Below, piece by piece: positions 26,237 to 38,900 of a stretch of 64,000 nt of DNA (positions are counted from its first letter, which is position 1; each line of letters starts with the position of its first letter). The stretch is from positions 30,457,662 through 30,521,661 of the forward strand of contig NC_092698.1 of NCBI RefSeq assembly GCF_964275005.1, given 5' to 3'. The DNA is from Diadema setosum (taxonomy: Eukaryota > Echinodermata > Echinoidea > Diadematoida > Diadematidae). The notes below the pieces were generated by a model. It saw only the letters and a list, made by a program, of their open reading frames with translations, was not told the DNA's origin and ran no database searches. Position numbers and translations under genes: made by a program.

Positions 26237-29050
26237 TTATCTAGTAAAATTATGTGTTTGAGTAAATCTTTTTGTCCTCTGGACATACTGAACAAAAGCA
26301 CGCATATGCTTTGAGTTAGTAGTTCCTACCAACAGCAAAATATGACGCACGTCAGTGGTATCTATTTCTGCTAATAACATACTTCTTTCTATTATATACT
26401 TTGGACATTCACATAAAAAATGAGCGACTGTTTCAAAAATATGTGGACAGTTCGGACACATTCCATTTTCATGGATATTCAATCTAAACAAATCATAATT
26501 CAAAGAAATATTTCCCATTCTCAATTTATGCATAATAGACTGTTCCTTCCAGTTGCTTAGGGAACATTGAAAATTTTTCTTAACTGTTTTTTGTATCAAC
26601 TTCAGTGGAGATTCTGCTTTTTCCCATCGTTTTTGCCATTTTTCCATAAAGTGCTCTCTAAGTATATATTTACATTCTGCCATATTCAAACCATTTTCAA
26701 TATCGATAACATTTCGACACAAAGCAGCTTTTGCCTCTTTGTCCGCGACTTCGTTTCCATTAATGCCACAATGGCTGGGTATCCATTCAAAATTTATATC
26801 TATTCCTTTATATTTCAATTCGGTACATCTTATAATAATTTCACTTACAAAACTCTCCGGCTTATTTGAATTTATAGCCTGTAAAACACTTAATGAATCA
26901 CAAAAAATAACCACTCCAGCATACAAATTCGAGACTTGTTCTAACCAGATCAAAGACATAATAATAGCAATCAGTTCAGCTCTGTACACAGACGTAAAGT
27001 CTTGTATGCGTTTTGCTTGTGCATACTTCCAATAAGGAACATAAAAAGCAGCGGACACTTTGTAAGTTTTTGGGCACTTTGAGCCATCGGTGAATACATG
27101 AACATAATGTTGCCATTTCCTGTTTATCAATTCAAGAGCCATTTGCTGCTGATGTATAACATGATCACACTTTGATAACATCATGTCTGAACTTAACTCC
27201 ATGGACACTGCTGGCATCTTTTAGTGCCAAAACGGTTGATGAAAAGGTTGTACTTTTTCCATACATTGGGAAAATAATATGTCTTCACTTTTCATGATTC
27301 TTTCACCGAAAGGGTTGTGGGGATTTTCACTTTCGTAAAAATCAAATTGCCAGCACATTTTGATATCCTGTATTAAGGGATGGTTTGGAACAGTATCAAT
27401 GTGCCTACGGAATTGAGCAGTCAACATCTGCCTACGCAGATCTAGTGGTAATTCACCTGATTCTACTTGCAGGGTTGTCAGAGAGGTGCCTATACTGGCT
27501 CCTAGACAGATTTTGAGAGCTTGGTATTGTACTGAATTGAGAATGTTTTTTACATACGATGAAGCTGAATCATATGCTTCACAGGCGTAATCTATCGAAG
27601 AACGAATTATTGCTCTCACAGACAGTAAATCATTGGAGCCTCTAATCCAATTCACATGAGTTAAACTCTTTAGTATATTGATTTTACGTTTGCATCTGGA
27701 TGCCACTTCTTGTATATGGGCTCTCCAATTTAACCTCTTATCAAAGATCACTCCTAAATATTTATAATCATCCTTTGTCGTTAAAATTTCTCTCCCTATC
27801 TTGAGGGACAAAATAGCCTCATTAGGAGTGTGAGAGAACAGCATAGGTGTGGTTTTTGTGTGAGAGATTTTAGGTCCCCACGATGAAAACCACCCATCCA
27901 AGGTGTTCAAATGTTGTTCTAACGCAGTGGTCATTATCCTAATGTCCTTTCCCGACTGCCAGATTACACAATCATCAGCATACAACAAGGTGTGGATGTC
28001 GGTCCTGAGCGGAATGTCAGACATCATAACATTGAATAACAATGGGCTCAATGTGCTCCCTTGCGGAAGCCCATTCAGTAGTTTCATTGTTTTGGATAAT
28101 TCATGCCCAACTCGAACTTGAAAAGTACGTTTCAATAAATATGCTCTTAGAAATAAGTACATATTCCCACATCCGCCCAGTTTCGATAACTTTATGAGAA
28201 GAGTTTTATTCAACACAGAATCGAAAGCTTTCTCTAAATCAATAAAAATTGTCAAGGTTTTGGCGTTCACTTTCAGATGTTTCTGAATTTCATTTTCCAA
28301 ATTAACAATGTTATCCACACATGTTCGATTTTTCCGAAAACCTTGTTGTACTGGGTTCAAGATATTATGTTTTTCTATGTAGGCCTACATACTCAAACGT
28401 TCTTTCACCATTCCTTCCATGATTTTCATAAAACATGAGATGAGAGCTATCGGTCGATATGATGTCAGTTTGTCTGACATCTTATTTGGTTTTAAAATGG
28501 GTATCAATATGGAATGCAGCAGGGACTCAGGTATGTCCCCTGTTACCCATATCTTGTTATATATTCGTAACAGTACTGATTTTGATGATTCAGGTAAATG
28601 CTGATATACTTCGTATCCTACCCTATCTTCTCCTGGGGTAGACATTTTCCTGGATATTAGATACATGTCTAACTCCGTCATATGAAACAATTCATTTAGG
28701 ACGGACAACATCGATGTATTTTCGGAATATTTCACTTCTTCAAACGCTGTATTTATGTCATCAGATGTTTTTTCCTGTCCACATGATTTATAGTATTCTC
28801 CCAAGTAATCTACTTTCTTCCCATCTTCCACAATGGGAAGCCCATTCACTTTTAAAGTTGGGATGGTTGGTATACCGGTGGAAGGGGTTCCATTGAGGGT
28901 TTTTACCGTTTTCCAGATTTGAGATACTGACTAGAAACGATTAAGACTGAGTTGAAAAGATAACCAATAATTTCTTTTTGCTTGTCTTATTGTTCTTACC
29001 AGGACGTAGTCTGCCTCCCAGACCCTCTGCTTGTAATATTTTGCTATAAA
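26237..29050 (-). pseudogene. LINE ORF2-type protein: reverse transcriptase plus RNase H
   Basis: One continuous frame holds the whole protein with three in-frame stops (near 28923, 28382 and 27221) and no frameshift that I detect, so it is a rather young copy. RT motifs: LTSYRPIALIS, FIDLEKAFDS, GLPQGSTLSPLLFN and the YADD box (LLYADDCVIW). RNase H motifs in order: FTDGSK, YRAELIAI, FCDSLSVLQA and GNEVADKEAK, i.e. the D-E-D-D set. A CCHC-like MCPNCPHIFETVAHFLCECP stretch follows. It copies its own RNA at the target site and degrades the RNA strand. Not functional as read. Confidence 0.9.
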
Positions 29051-29208
29051 GGATATTGACGCCCTCAACGTCGAAAACTGGAGTAGGTTTCGATGGATTT
29101 GTCCTGCAGAGGCCGCCTTTGCCGGACTTAGTCGCCGCGGAGTCCAGTTGGCAAAGGGTCTGGAAACCAGACTAACCAGGACGAGATAAAGAGGGGAGAA
29201 AAAGGAGG

Positions 29209-29211
<3 letters not shown>

Positions 29212-29246
<35 letters not shown>
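29212..29246. repeat. (GA)n microsatellite
   Basis: About 17 GA units following a purine-rich stretch. Confidence 0.93.
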
Positions 29247-29247
<1 letters not shown>

Positions 29248-29802
29248 TTTCAACAATCCCACCAGAGTATGAATGCCCAAATGTTTATATCTGTTGTGTC
29301 TACATCTTACACACTGAATAATCAGCTTTTATTCAAGTCGTTGAAGGACAATATTTCAATCAGTTGCAATAAAAACAACAAAGCAATAAGCAAAGTTGAA
29401 CACAGAAAAACCACAGACTTCATTCGAATTCAGCATCGACATCCACGCATATCGCTCTTAAAAGTTCCACTTCTTCATCACTTTACATTGCTACATACAT
29501 GTATATTTTATCTATGCATTTATGTAAATGAATAAACATTATAATATATACACGCTCATATTTACTGTTTGTTGATACTGTCTGATTCTGGATTGCTTGT
29601 TTTGCTTTATAATGTAAACTCTTGGACCCCGTTTTATCAAGATAAACTTATAATTAATCTTGAATCAATAATAACTCTGATCCATTTAGAATCAGTTATA
29701 ACTTTCGATTGAGTATAAGTCTCTGTTTTTGTCTCTTATGAAGAGACTTATTATTAATTTTAACTGATAACACAGCGAATTATTATTAACTGTAAAATCG
29801 TC

Positions 29803-29871
29803 GGCCTCATGCCAAAAGGGCCCTAACAGTGTACAAAGTCTATGGTGTTAAGGCCCTTCTGGCATGAGGCC
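29803..29871. repeat. 69-bp hairpin element
   Basis: Arms of about 27 nt, GGCCTCATGCCAAAAGGGCC and its near complement, two mismatches, small loop. Probably a tiny MITE; no target duplication seen. Confidence 0.75.
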
Positions 29872-30296
29872 AACGAAATTATGATTGATTTATGAACTTC
29901 TGATTGATTAGGGAGAGTTATGATCAATTTCTAGGACTTCTACTCAATCATAACTTTTGATATAATGGACTTCGATGTATTCGTATGTGAACATGACTAT
30001 ATTATGTCTGTGCATATGCATGTTATGTCTGTGTATATCTAAGCTAATGGAGATTTGAATCTCTGTGAACAGATCTCTTGAGAGAGGCCAAACTGCCAAA
30101 ATCTTATATATAAGATAAGATCCTGTAGTGGTACTATTGTATACGTTCCTGCAGCCTCTATCTATTTTCTATCGGTCCTGCATGATGCTGCCACCTAGGA
30201 GACGTAGAGTACATTTTTGTCTTGCAAATTTTTGTCTTGCAAATTTCTTTGTTGCTTTACATTCCATTTGAATGTTTGAATAAACAAAATTAATGT

Positions 30297-30397
30297 ACGA
30301 AATATAATACCTCCTGTCAAGGAGCACACTTTAATCATTGTACTTGAATGTTCAGGTAAACACATGTACAGATATTCACATATACCAATATACATTT

Positions 30398-30433
<36 letters not shown>

Positions 30434-30604
30434 CGTACATACATACGCGCAACATAATATCTCTTGTCAAGGAGTACACTTGAATCATTCTATTTGATTA
30501 TTCAGGTAAAATACAAGTACAGGTATTCACGCATACCAATAAACATTATAATGATAATTATTATACTCTTGACGAAGGAAGATCACGTACGTGGCCAAGC
30601 CAAC

Positions 30605-30671
<67 letters not shown>

Positions 30672-30760
30672 CACGCAACATAATACATCCTGTCAAGGAG
30701 AACACTTAAATCATTATATTTGAATGTTCAAGTAAACAAGTATACAAAGCATGATATTTC
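30297..30760. repeat. Three-copy minisatellite interleaved with (AT)n
   Basis: Three diverged copies, starting near 30297, 30447 and 30670, share CTGTCAAGGAG, ACACTT.AATCATT and GAATGTTCA. (TA)n runs at about 30398-30433 and 30607-30667 separate them. No coding potential. Confidence 0.8.
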
Positions 30761-30787
30761 CATGCAATAAGATGGAATTTCTTGTAC

Positions 30788-30797
30788 ACACACACAC

Positions 30798-30830
<33 letters not shown>

Positions 30831-30835
30831 TACAC
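30788..30835. repeat. (AC)n microsatellite with TATATA interruption
   Basis: Two AC runs around a short TA run. Confidence 0.9.
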
Positions 30836-31260
30836 AAACATATATCATATGCACATGTCAAAAGTTCGATCGCAAAACGTTCCAATTTTAAACGTTTTAA
30901 AGTAGGTCCATCATCAGACAGAGCACAATAAAACCTTTCCAGTGACACCTCACCTATTACAACACCATAACAATTTATATTCTATATTCATATCATATTC
31001 GTATTGTTGCAGAGCAAGGAATATTCTTGAAGTTATGTTTGATATTACCTTATTGTTTTCTTTGTTCTTTTTGCAGCTTTGATCGCAGACATCTCAAATT
31101 AACACGAACGGAGTTAAGTTGTTTTACGATCAAACTCTTCACATGTACTTTACGTGTACATTTTATAACCACTAATAACAAGGAGTATAGTCATTAACAT
31201 GTAGGTGAGAATCATACTTTCATTCACCCCAGCAGGGAGAACTTCATTGACGACAATTCG

Positions 31261-31714
31261 GCCAGTTTGGAGTTCCACTTTACGCATGAGCAGAAAAAAA
31301 GGGTCATTCGTACAAACACTGGCATGTTGGTTTTTACATTCATTGGGATAAGCATCTGTGCTGTAATGATTATTCATGTAATCCTTAAAAATGCTGCTTG
31401 CCAGAACATCCAACTGACAGCACAAGTGGTATTTGACGATATCAATAGAAAGAGATTGTTAAATACAATCAATGTAAAATAATGAAATGGATGCTTTCCC
31501 AAATGTTAATTAACGGATCATTCTGGTCATCTGGTCTACGCAAGTTCATTCTTTGTTAAACAGAATTGATGAATCCCATGTATTGTCACGTAAAGCTTTA
31601 ATGCATTATGTCGTTGTGAAAACGAGTGAGGTGCTCCTAACCCACTGAGAAAAAAAAAAAAGAAAGGTCATTCGTACCAATGTGCCCATGCCCCATAACT
31701 AACCCCGGACTGGC
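31261..31714. mobile_element. MITE, 'GCCAGTTCGGGGTT' family, copy 2 (opposite orientation)
   Basis: The left end GCCAGTTTGGAGTT and right end AACCCCGGACTGGC are diverged versions of the copy at 13911-14346. Inner blocks GGTCATTCGTAC and GGTCATTCGTACC are also shared. The short ORFs on both strands at 31150-31482 lie mostly in this element and are not genes. Confidence 0.72.
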
Positions 31715-31978
31715 TTATAATACCTACACCTCTCAAAACTCAACTGTCCTTTAAGAAACAACAACAACAAACAAACAAAACAAAAACAAACAAACAAACA
31801 AACAAACAAAATCATGGCTCAAAGAAAATCGCTTTTGTCAGTTGACCTAAAATTTTAGCTTTACAAATACATATACTGTTGTTGCTACTACCTAGTGAAG
31901 TTCATTTTGAAATCTGTGTTCATATGGTATTTTTTTTTTATAGTTTTAGAAACTATCACAAAAGCATTAATACATCGC

Positions 31979-31984
31979 TTTATT
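31979..31984 (-). terminator. Possible poly(A) signal of gene B
   Basis: AATAAA on the minus strand about 190 nt past the stop codon. It is the first canonical hexamer I noticed downstream. The 3' UTR in between carries a long GA-rich tract (minus strand) at about 32115-32170. Confidence 0.4.
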
Positions 31985-32114
31985 CAGCATTAATTCAATT
32001 ATTCCTCTCTCTCCTTTCCCCTCCCCCCTCTGTTATTTTCTCTGTTACATGCTACTGAAACGTAAAATGAAATTCCCTTTTACCATGTTTACCAAGGAAG
32101 AATATATAGTGTCT

Positions 32115-32170
32115 TTCTCTCTCCCTCTCCCTCTCTCTCTCTCGCCCTTTCTCCCTCCCTCTCTCTCTGA
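32115..32170. repeat. CT-rich (GA on minus) tract in the gene B 3' UTR
   Basis: CT/CCCT-rich low-complexity DNA immediately after the stop codon of gene B. Confidence 0.85.
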
Positions 32171-32176
32171 TTTTGA

Positions 32177-32907
32177 TTATAAACTACCATAGACCTCTTC
32201 GCTACTGGGTGGCATATCAACCGGCTCAATTGCGTCTAAAGGTGGCGCTGTTCTGTCCTGAGGTTCAGTTGGTTGGAGTTGGCCGTACTCTTCGCCTGAG
32301 TGTAAATCTGCCACTCCAGGGAATTTAGCTTGAGAATGATTCAATGTCTCGTAAGATGTGTTTGGGGCAAGATGGCCGTACTGCTCGTCATCCGGTTTGT
32401 TAGTATCGCCACCCTTCTCACGCTCCGATCTATTTTGGCTACGATCGAGCTTTCCATACTCGACCTGATCGTCGAGTACGACGTTACCAACTCTTTCCCC
32501 TGCTCCCTCGGTATTTGTTTCGATTCCCATGTCGGACACAGCTTCTGGCGTTCTCACTCCCTCCCCCTCGAATTCCAAATATTCAGGTGTCTCTGTGCCC
32601 TTAGAGGGTGTAGCGTTCTGCTTCATCGATTCCGATGCCGATGGTTCAAGTTCATAGTACAAGAGGCCGTCTCCGGGATCCACCTTATTCTGCTCAGATT
32701 GGTCCTCTTCCAGCGATGGACCCTTTCCCTGGTACCAAAGGTATCCCGAGGTGTCCTCCCGTGCGTTCGTCAGCGGCCCGTCCTCCTCTTGTCGCTTCAC
32801 GCTGCTGGAGCTGGGAACACCGGCGTACACATGCCGGTCGTTGTCGGAGTCGATTTGGTAGGGATTCTCTGTCTCGGGAGAGCTCGTGCTTCGTTTAATG
32901 GGCATGT
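32177..32907 (-). CDS. Gene B exon 10: cytoplasmic tail with YGxL repeats
   Basis: 731 nt ending in TAA, encoding 242 whole residues. The composition is acidic, Ser/Pro-rich and probably disordered. Tyrosine motifs include HVYAGV, LLYYEL, PEYLEF, QVEYGKL, EQYGHL, TSYETL, EEYGQL and EVYGSL at the C-terminus. QVEYGKL and LLYYEL fit the ITIM consensus (S/I/V/L)xYxx(I/V/L); the others are YxxL/V without the -2 residue. The four YGxL sites are spaced 26, 31 and 32 residues apart, suggesting internal duplication. The + strand ORF at 32330-33001 is its shadow. Confidence 0.88.
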
Positions 32908-35900
32908 CTTTCGATGTGCAGACAAGAGAGGGGAAGGAGGAGGGGGGGGGGGGAGGAGAGGGGCAGGGGAGAAGATGAAGAGAGATATAGAGAGCGTTTA
33001 ACTCATTGCAAGTTTGATATATGGCAAATTTGCACTTGACATTACTTTGACTTCCTGTGCCATTCTCACTACGTCCTATGGTAAAAAAGATATATCGTTA
33101 TAATGAAACTGAAGATTATTGTTATCAATACCGTTTCTATAGCCAAGCTGCTATCATCCTTAATGTTTCCATCGTTACGCTTTGTCCACTGGATTCTGAA
33201 ACCATTGTATCGTAATTTGTAGGGGCTAGAAGCTTCGAAGCCAAATATCAGGTTGATGAGTCTTGTTCTGTATTACGTAACTAATTGCGAAAATATTTAC
33301 ACATACTACTAGTAACTGATTAAAGGTCCTGCGAAACTCAAACATTGTGGAAACTAAAGAGAAAAGATAGACATATAGTTAAGTACGACAAGAGGAACTA
33401 CATTCTGTTAACGAAACAGGTCAATTAAGATTTTTCTCCCGACAAAATTCCGTGTGTTGACTCTTTCTCTTGCCTTGAATCACTAGAGGTTTCCTTTTAT
33501 TCAATAGTGGAGGGAATATAAAGCCTCAAAGTTCTGCTCACACCCCCCCCCCCCCAAAAAAAATGCATTCTTGAATACTTTAGCAAGGTATGACTTGCCA
33601 TCCAGGAGTGGTTCGGCAATCGTCTCACCTAAAATACACGTTTCAGGGGCGGATCCAGGAATTCTGTAAAGGGGAGGCGCCATTTCAAAATTAAAGGGGG
33701 GGGGGTAGGGCGCACTCCCCCATTTCTTTTTATTTCTTTTGCTTTAACAAACAAACAAAAAAAGATAAGGGGAGAATGCCCGGTGCGCCCCCCCCCCCGA
33801 TCCACCACTGCTTTTAATTGTTTTTGTTAGCAAATGTTAAAGGAAAGACAATGAGGATGTGTTTTGCCATTTTGTTAACCCACATGCCTTTGCGTTTTTT
33901 GTTGAAACGGTAAAATCTAAATTTGGCTAAGTGTAAGGACAAAGTTCCATTACCTGACATTGATCTCGATGATTTCAATGGAAGACAGTCCGGTAACCTT
34001 TGCATCCTGGGAAACGATAACATGAATTGTGAAGGATTTTGTCTGACAAATGAGTTCTTCAGAGATGCAGTCATGTCGCCATTTGTGATGATTCTCAGTG
34101 AAATATTCTACAACGAAAATCTGAAAATAGTGAAGGAATGATGTTTTTGTTTTGTTTGTTTTTTATTGTTCCATATTCCACATTTCAAGAAATACATAAA
34201 ACATAAACATCACAATACAAAAGCCTGGATGAATTGTCAAGTACAGCTTATAAGACAATAAAACATGTGAAATATGAGGAATCTACATAGAAGCATTGCT
34301 TGTAGGGTGTAGATTCCCAGATGCGGATGTGAGATTATTTCTTACTTGGTATATGTAATTAAAGGAATGACAATTTGTGAATTGGAGAAATATAATCGCC
34401 AAAAAGTAAAAAGAAAAAGAAAAAAACAAAGAAAACAATGTCCGCGGCACAAGACTTCTTGAGAGTTGCGTGATCACCCGAGCGAGGTACAAGTTAGATG
34501 CAGTGTACAATAGCAGAGATACCAAATGTGTACAAAGGAAGTTCAAGAGATAATACAGAAATCACGAGCGAGGCACATGTTACATAATCGATAATGTCAG
34601 TAATGTGAAGCATGATCAGAGAATGTCGAGGAGGATGGAAGAATAGCTATAGATATGAATTCAGAAAAACTAGTTTAAGTTTATGCTTAAATGAATAGAG
34701 AGACTGGGATTGGATTATTTCTCTATCCAACTCATTCCAAAATTTAGGTCCTGTAGTGGTTATTGTTTTTAAAGCAGATACGGTCCGTACAGGAGAAAGA
34801 TGAAAAGAATCTTTTTGTCTAGTAGGGTAAGAATGAACTTCAGTATTTTTGACGAACATCGAAGAAAACACATCAGGGAGACCACCTGAGTTTAACTGAT
34901 ACATAAATGACCCGATATTGAAATGATATAAATCCTGGATTTTAAGTGTTCTACTGGAAAAGAATAAGACATTAGTGTGTTCCAAAAATGTGGCGAAGTT
35001 AATTATCCGTATAGCTCTTTTCTGTATCAGTAATAAAGAATTGAGTCTAGTTGTACAGCAGTTTCCCCATGCCAGGATTCCATAACCTATATAAGGCAAA
35101 AATAGAGTAGAATACAATGAATGGAGAACATGTTTAGGAAAATACTGTTTTAACTTATACATAACACCTACATTTTTGGATAGTAATTTACGCAATGAAT
35201 CAACATGAACTCTCCATGTCAACTTACAATCAATATAAAGACCAAGGAATTTTATATATTCCACCTGGTTCAATTCCACGTCGTTAACAACCAACTTACC
35301 CGGTAAAATATTGATTATATTGCTAAAAACCATAAATTTTGTCTTGGTCAAATTCAATGACAATTTATTAGCCTTAATCCACTTAGATACTGATTTTAAT
35401 TCAGTATTAATGGTATTCAGTAAAACATGAGGGTTTCGATTTGAATAAAAAATGCTGGTGTCATCGGCAAAAAGTAGAAAATAGAGCAGAGAGGACGAAC
35501 TGCGAAAGTCATTCATATAAAGAATAAACAATAAAGGACCTAAAAGGGATCCTTGCGGTATCCCACAAGTTATAGGCTGTGAGCTGGACACATGGCCATT
35601 CAAACTAACAAATTGAGTTCTTCCAGTAAGGTAACTTCTAAACCACTCCAAGGCCCTTCCACGAATCCCATAGTGATGTAATTTGTACAATAATATTTCA
35701 TGGTTGATTGTGTCAAAGGCCTTGGAGTAGTCAAGAAAGATACCTACTGTGTGACACTTGGCATCGATCGCTTTGATAATTTTCTCTAGCATGAGTAAAA
35801 TAGCATGAATTGTGGAATGCTTTTTACGAAATCCAAATTGATTATCATCTATTACATTACAGTCGTTTAAGAATCGGAATACACGTGTGTACACAATCTT

Positions 35901-38900
35901 TTCAAGTAATTTAGAAAAAGAAGTTAATAACGATATTGGTCGATAATTTCCCAGTTCGTCCTCTCGGCCCTTTTTATATATCGGGATAACTTTAGTGATT
36001 TTCATCCTAGTAGGCACTACACCGTTCAGTAATGACAAATTAAATATATGGGCGAGGGGTACAACAATCTCATGTACAACATATTTCAGGAGATAATTAG
36101 AAATTCCATCATAACCAGTACTTTTTTTGGCTTTAAGATTATTTACAATGTCAACAATTTCGGATTCTAATACAGGCATAAAAAACAAAGATTGATTATT
36201 GCGATGACTTAAATACGTAGAAAACGGTATGTCCGTTTCCGGAATAACATCAGCTAAATTAGATCCAACCTTCACAAAATATGAGTTAAACGCTTCAGAG
36301 ATTTCATTATCATCTCTTAACTCGATGTCATTTAAACAAATCTTATGGATATCCGATTTATTTCGTTTCTTTTGAAGAACATCATTAATGACTTTCCACG
36401 TGGATTTAATGTCCTTCTCATGGAGAAGAAACAGTGAAGAAAAATATTTCTTTTTTGCCTCACGCAACACAGAAGTAAGAACATTACGATAACTAGTATA
36501 TTTGCTTTTAGCAGCATCAGTTTTGTGAGACTTGAATATATAAAAAAGCTTATTTTTCCTATTGATAGACCTCAACAAAGATTTCGATATCCAGGGGGAT
36601 CGTGGTATCTTTTTATAATTTGATCTAGATTGTGATCTTATTGGAAAATAAAAATAGAAAAGAGGAGCGATCAGATCAACAAACTTATCATATGCATCAT
36701 TAGGCTCATTCGCATTGAGAACCACTGACCAATCAATATTTAACAGGCTTTCCTTAAATCTTATAATATTTTGTTCAGACATAACACGATCTGTAGAATT
36801 CATTTCCCAAGTTGCAGGTTTAAAACGATTTAGTATAAATGGACTGGAAGCAAACACTGGGAAATGATCAGACATATCCGAAACTATTATACCTTGATCA
36901 GTTGGATAATGAATATTAGTGAATATATTATCAATAATTGTATACGCTGAATCAAATATTCTTGTAGGTTTAGTTATACACGGCGTAAAAGCATATGAAA
37001 ACATAGTGTCCACAAAATCCTGGCAGCAGGGCTTTTCGTGATACTGCAGTAAATCAAGATTGAAATCCCCCATTAAAAAACAATGTTTATTATGCAAAGA
37101 CTCAGAATTCAATACGGAATTCAGTACATCAAAAAAAGCAGTATGATTACAGTTTGGTGGTCTATAAATCTCACCAATCAAAATATTCTTTCCAGCTGGT
37201 ATGTCGATTTCAATAAAAATGCTTTCAAAATCTTCAGTCATATGACATAAATTCTGAATCAAATCAAAATTGAATCCTTTCTGAACATAAAGAGCCACAC
37301 CCCCTCCATGTTTATTTACTCTATTATTAAACACAAGAGAATATCCATTCAAATGAACTAGGGGAAATGACACGTCAGACAGCCACGTTTCGCACAAACC
37401 TATAACAGAAAAATCCACATTGTGTGAATTCAAAAATGTCTTCAGTTGGTCAAGTTTCTTATACAAACTTCGTATATTGAAATGAAGAATAGAAAAGTTG
37501 TTCTCCATCTTGAAAAAATCACGTGTACATATGTCCTGAGGGGAAATATAGTCGGAACCTCTACCTCGCAGTAATGTATCATTCTCATCATAAGACAAGT
37601 CAAATTCTGGAGTTTGTTTGTTTAACCTTTTTATAACATGTGAATCAGAGATCTCATTATCATCACCATAATAATGCATATCCATACGACTGGTCATTAA
37701 GTCACTGCTCTCTCCATTAGTTACCATAATGGAGGAGTAAACCTTCGGATTTGAAAGACATTCAAGATAGGTGAATCAGGGAAACAGAGCTGAATAAAGT
37801 ACCTCGTCAGATGAAAGAAAAACGTGTGTGTGTAATTACATAACAAATGGCGTATATGGAATAACTCGCTCGGGTGACTCACGCATACCGCTAGGGATGA
37901 TTGACCTTGTATATGCACAGCACTATATGCATTACAAACTGTGTGAAAAGGGTAAATGACATAGCTGAATTCACGGACATGTTTTGACAGAAACTGAGAC
38001 ATTGATAGGAATGTGAACTTGAACATCGTTTCAAAAACGGCTACGAAACACAACAGTAAGTGCATACATACGTATGCATTGTACATTGAAAAAAATCTAT
38101 TCCACGACATTACTGATGTACACTTGAATATAAATGTTAAGGAATATTTCTAAAACTTGTTAATAATCCAACATGATTATTGCTTATAGATTTTGATTTC
38201 TTAATGTTACCACCTGAATCTACTAACGCCTAAAGTATCTTCAGTTTTGGAGCAAAGACATAGGTGAAATCTCAAAATGACGTCAAAATTGTTACTGAAC
38301 ATCTTTTTCGTTTCGTTGAGGCTCTGACAAGGTTGATGACGTCATTAAAACTTTACTATTTTCTAATCATACTTCATGTAAAATTGAAACATTATAAACC
38401 TGTTTGTAAAAGTGAAAACTGTGTGAAAGCTATGCCATAGGAAACATCATAAAAGATTTCGACTGATGATTTTTTTTTTTTCGATTGAGGTGGAAATCCT
38501 CACCAATCAGGCAGCTTCCGTTTCTTTGCCATGTAGACGATGCCGACAACGATTGCGATGATGATGATAACGACGATGGGCACCACGATCCCTGCGACCT
38601 TCGCGGAATTTTTAGTTGATGTGTCAGAGACGCCAGTATCATCTTCTTCCCCCAGTCAAAGGAAAAATAGAACAATATGTCATCCACTAACATTTTTTTT
38701 TTCACAGCTTGTTTTTCCGTTAAAAAAAAAATATTGTTCTTCGTCAGTAATTTGGCAATTACAATCCATTTTTCAGTAAAGTTATGTGGGAGCGTAATGG
38801 CATAGTGGATAGGACTCCCGACTCCTGATCGGAGGACCCGAGTTCGGATCCCGCCCAGCGCTTACGTTCTTGGACAAGATGTTTTTACCCACTATGTCCC

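Larger units (their letters stand above)
25765..29050 (-). mobile_element. I-group LINE (RT plus RNase H), 5'-truncated
   Basis: On the minus strand it reads from inside the pre-RT region through RT, RNase H and a 3' UTR, ending near 25765 in a (CAA)-type tail typical of I-group elements. A perfect-looking stem (TTTGGCG...CGCCAAA, 25802-25840) with a TTCCTCGAGGAA core sits just before the tail. No endonuclease domain is present, so the copy is truncated. The exact 5' edge is unclear: the frame stays open to about 29190. Confidence 0.85.
29200..31978. other. Intergenic stretch between the LINE and gene B
   Basis: Contains the GA tract, the 69-bp hairpin, the three-copy minisatellite, AC/AT tracts and one MITE. 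No supported gene. Confidence 0.5.

Noticed and set aside
31150-31482. Short ORFs on both strands with a hydrophobic segment
   Set aside because: They lie mostly in the MITE at 31261-31714 and have no homologous motif.
32330-33001. + strand ORF of 223 codons
   Set aside because: Antisense shadow of gene B exon 10, with no start context or domain.
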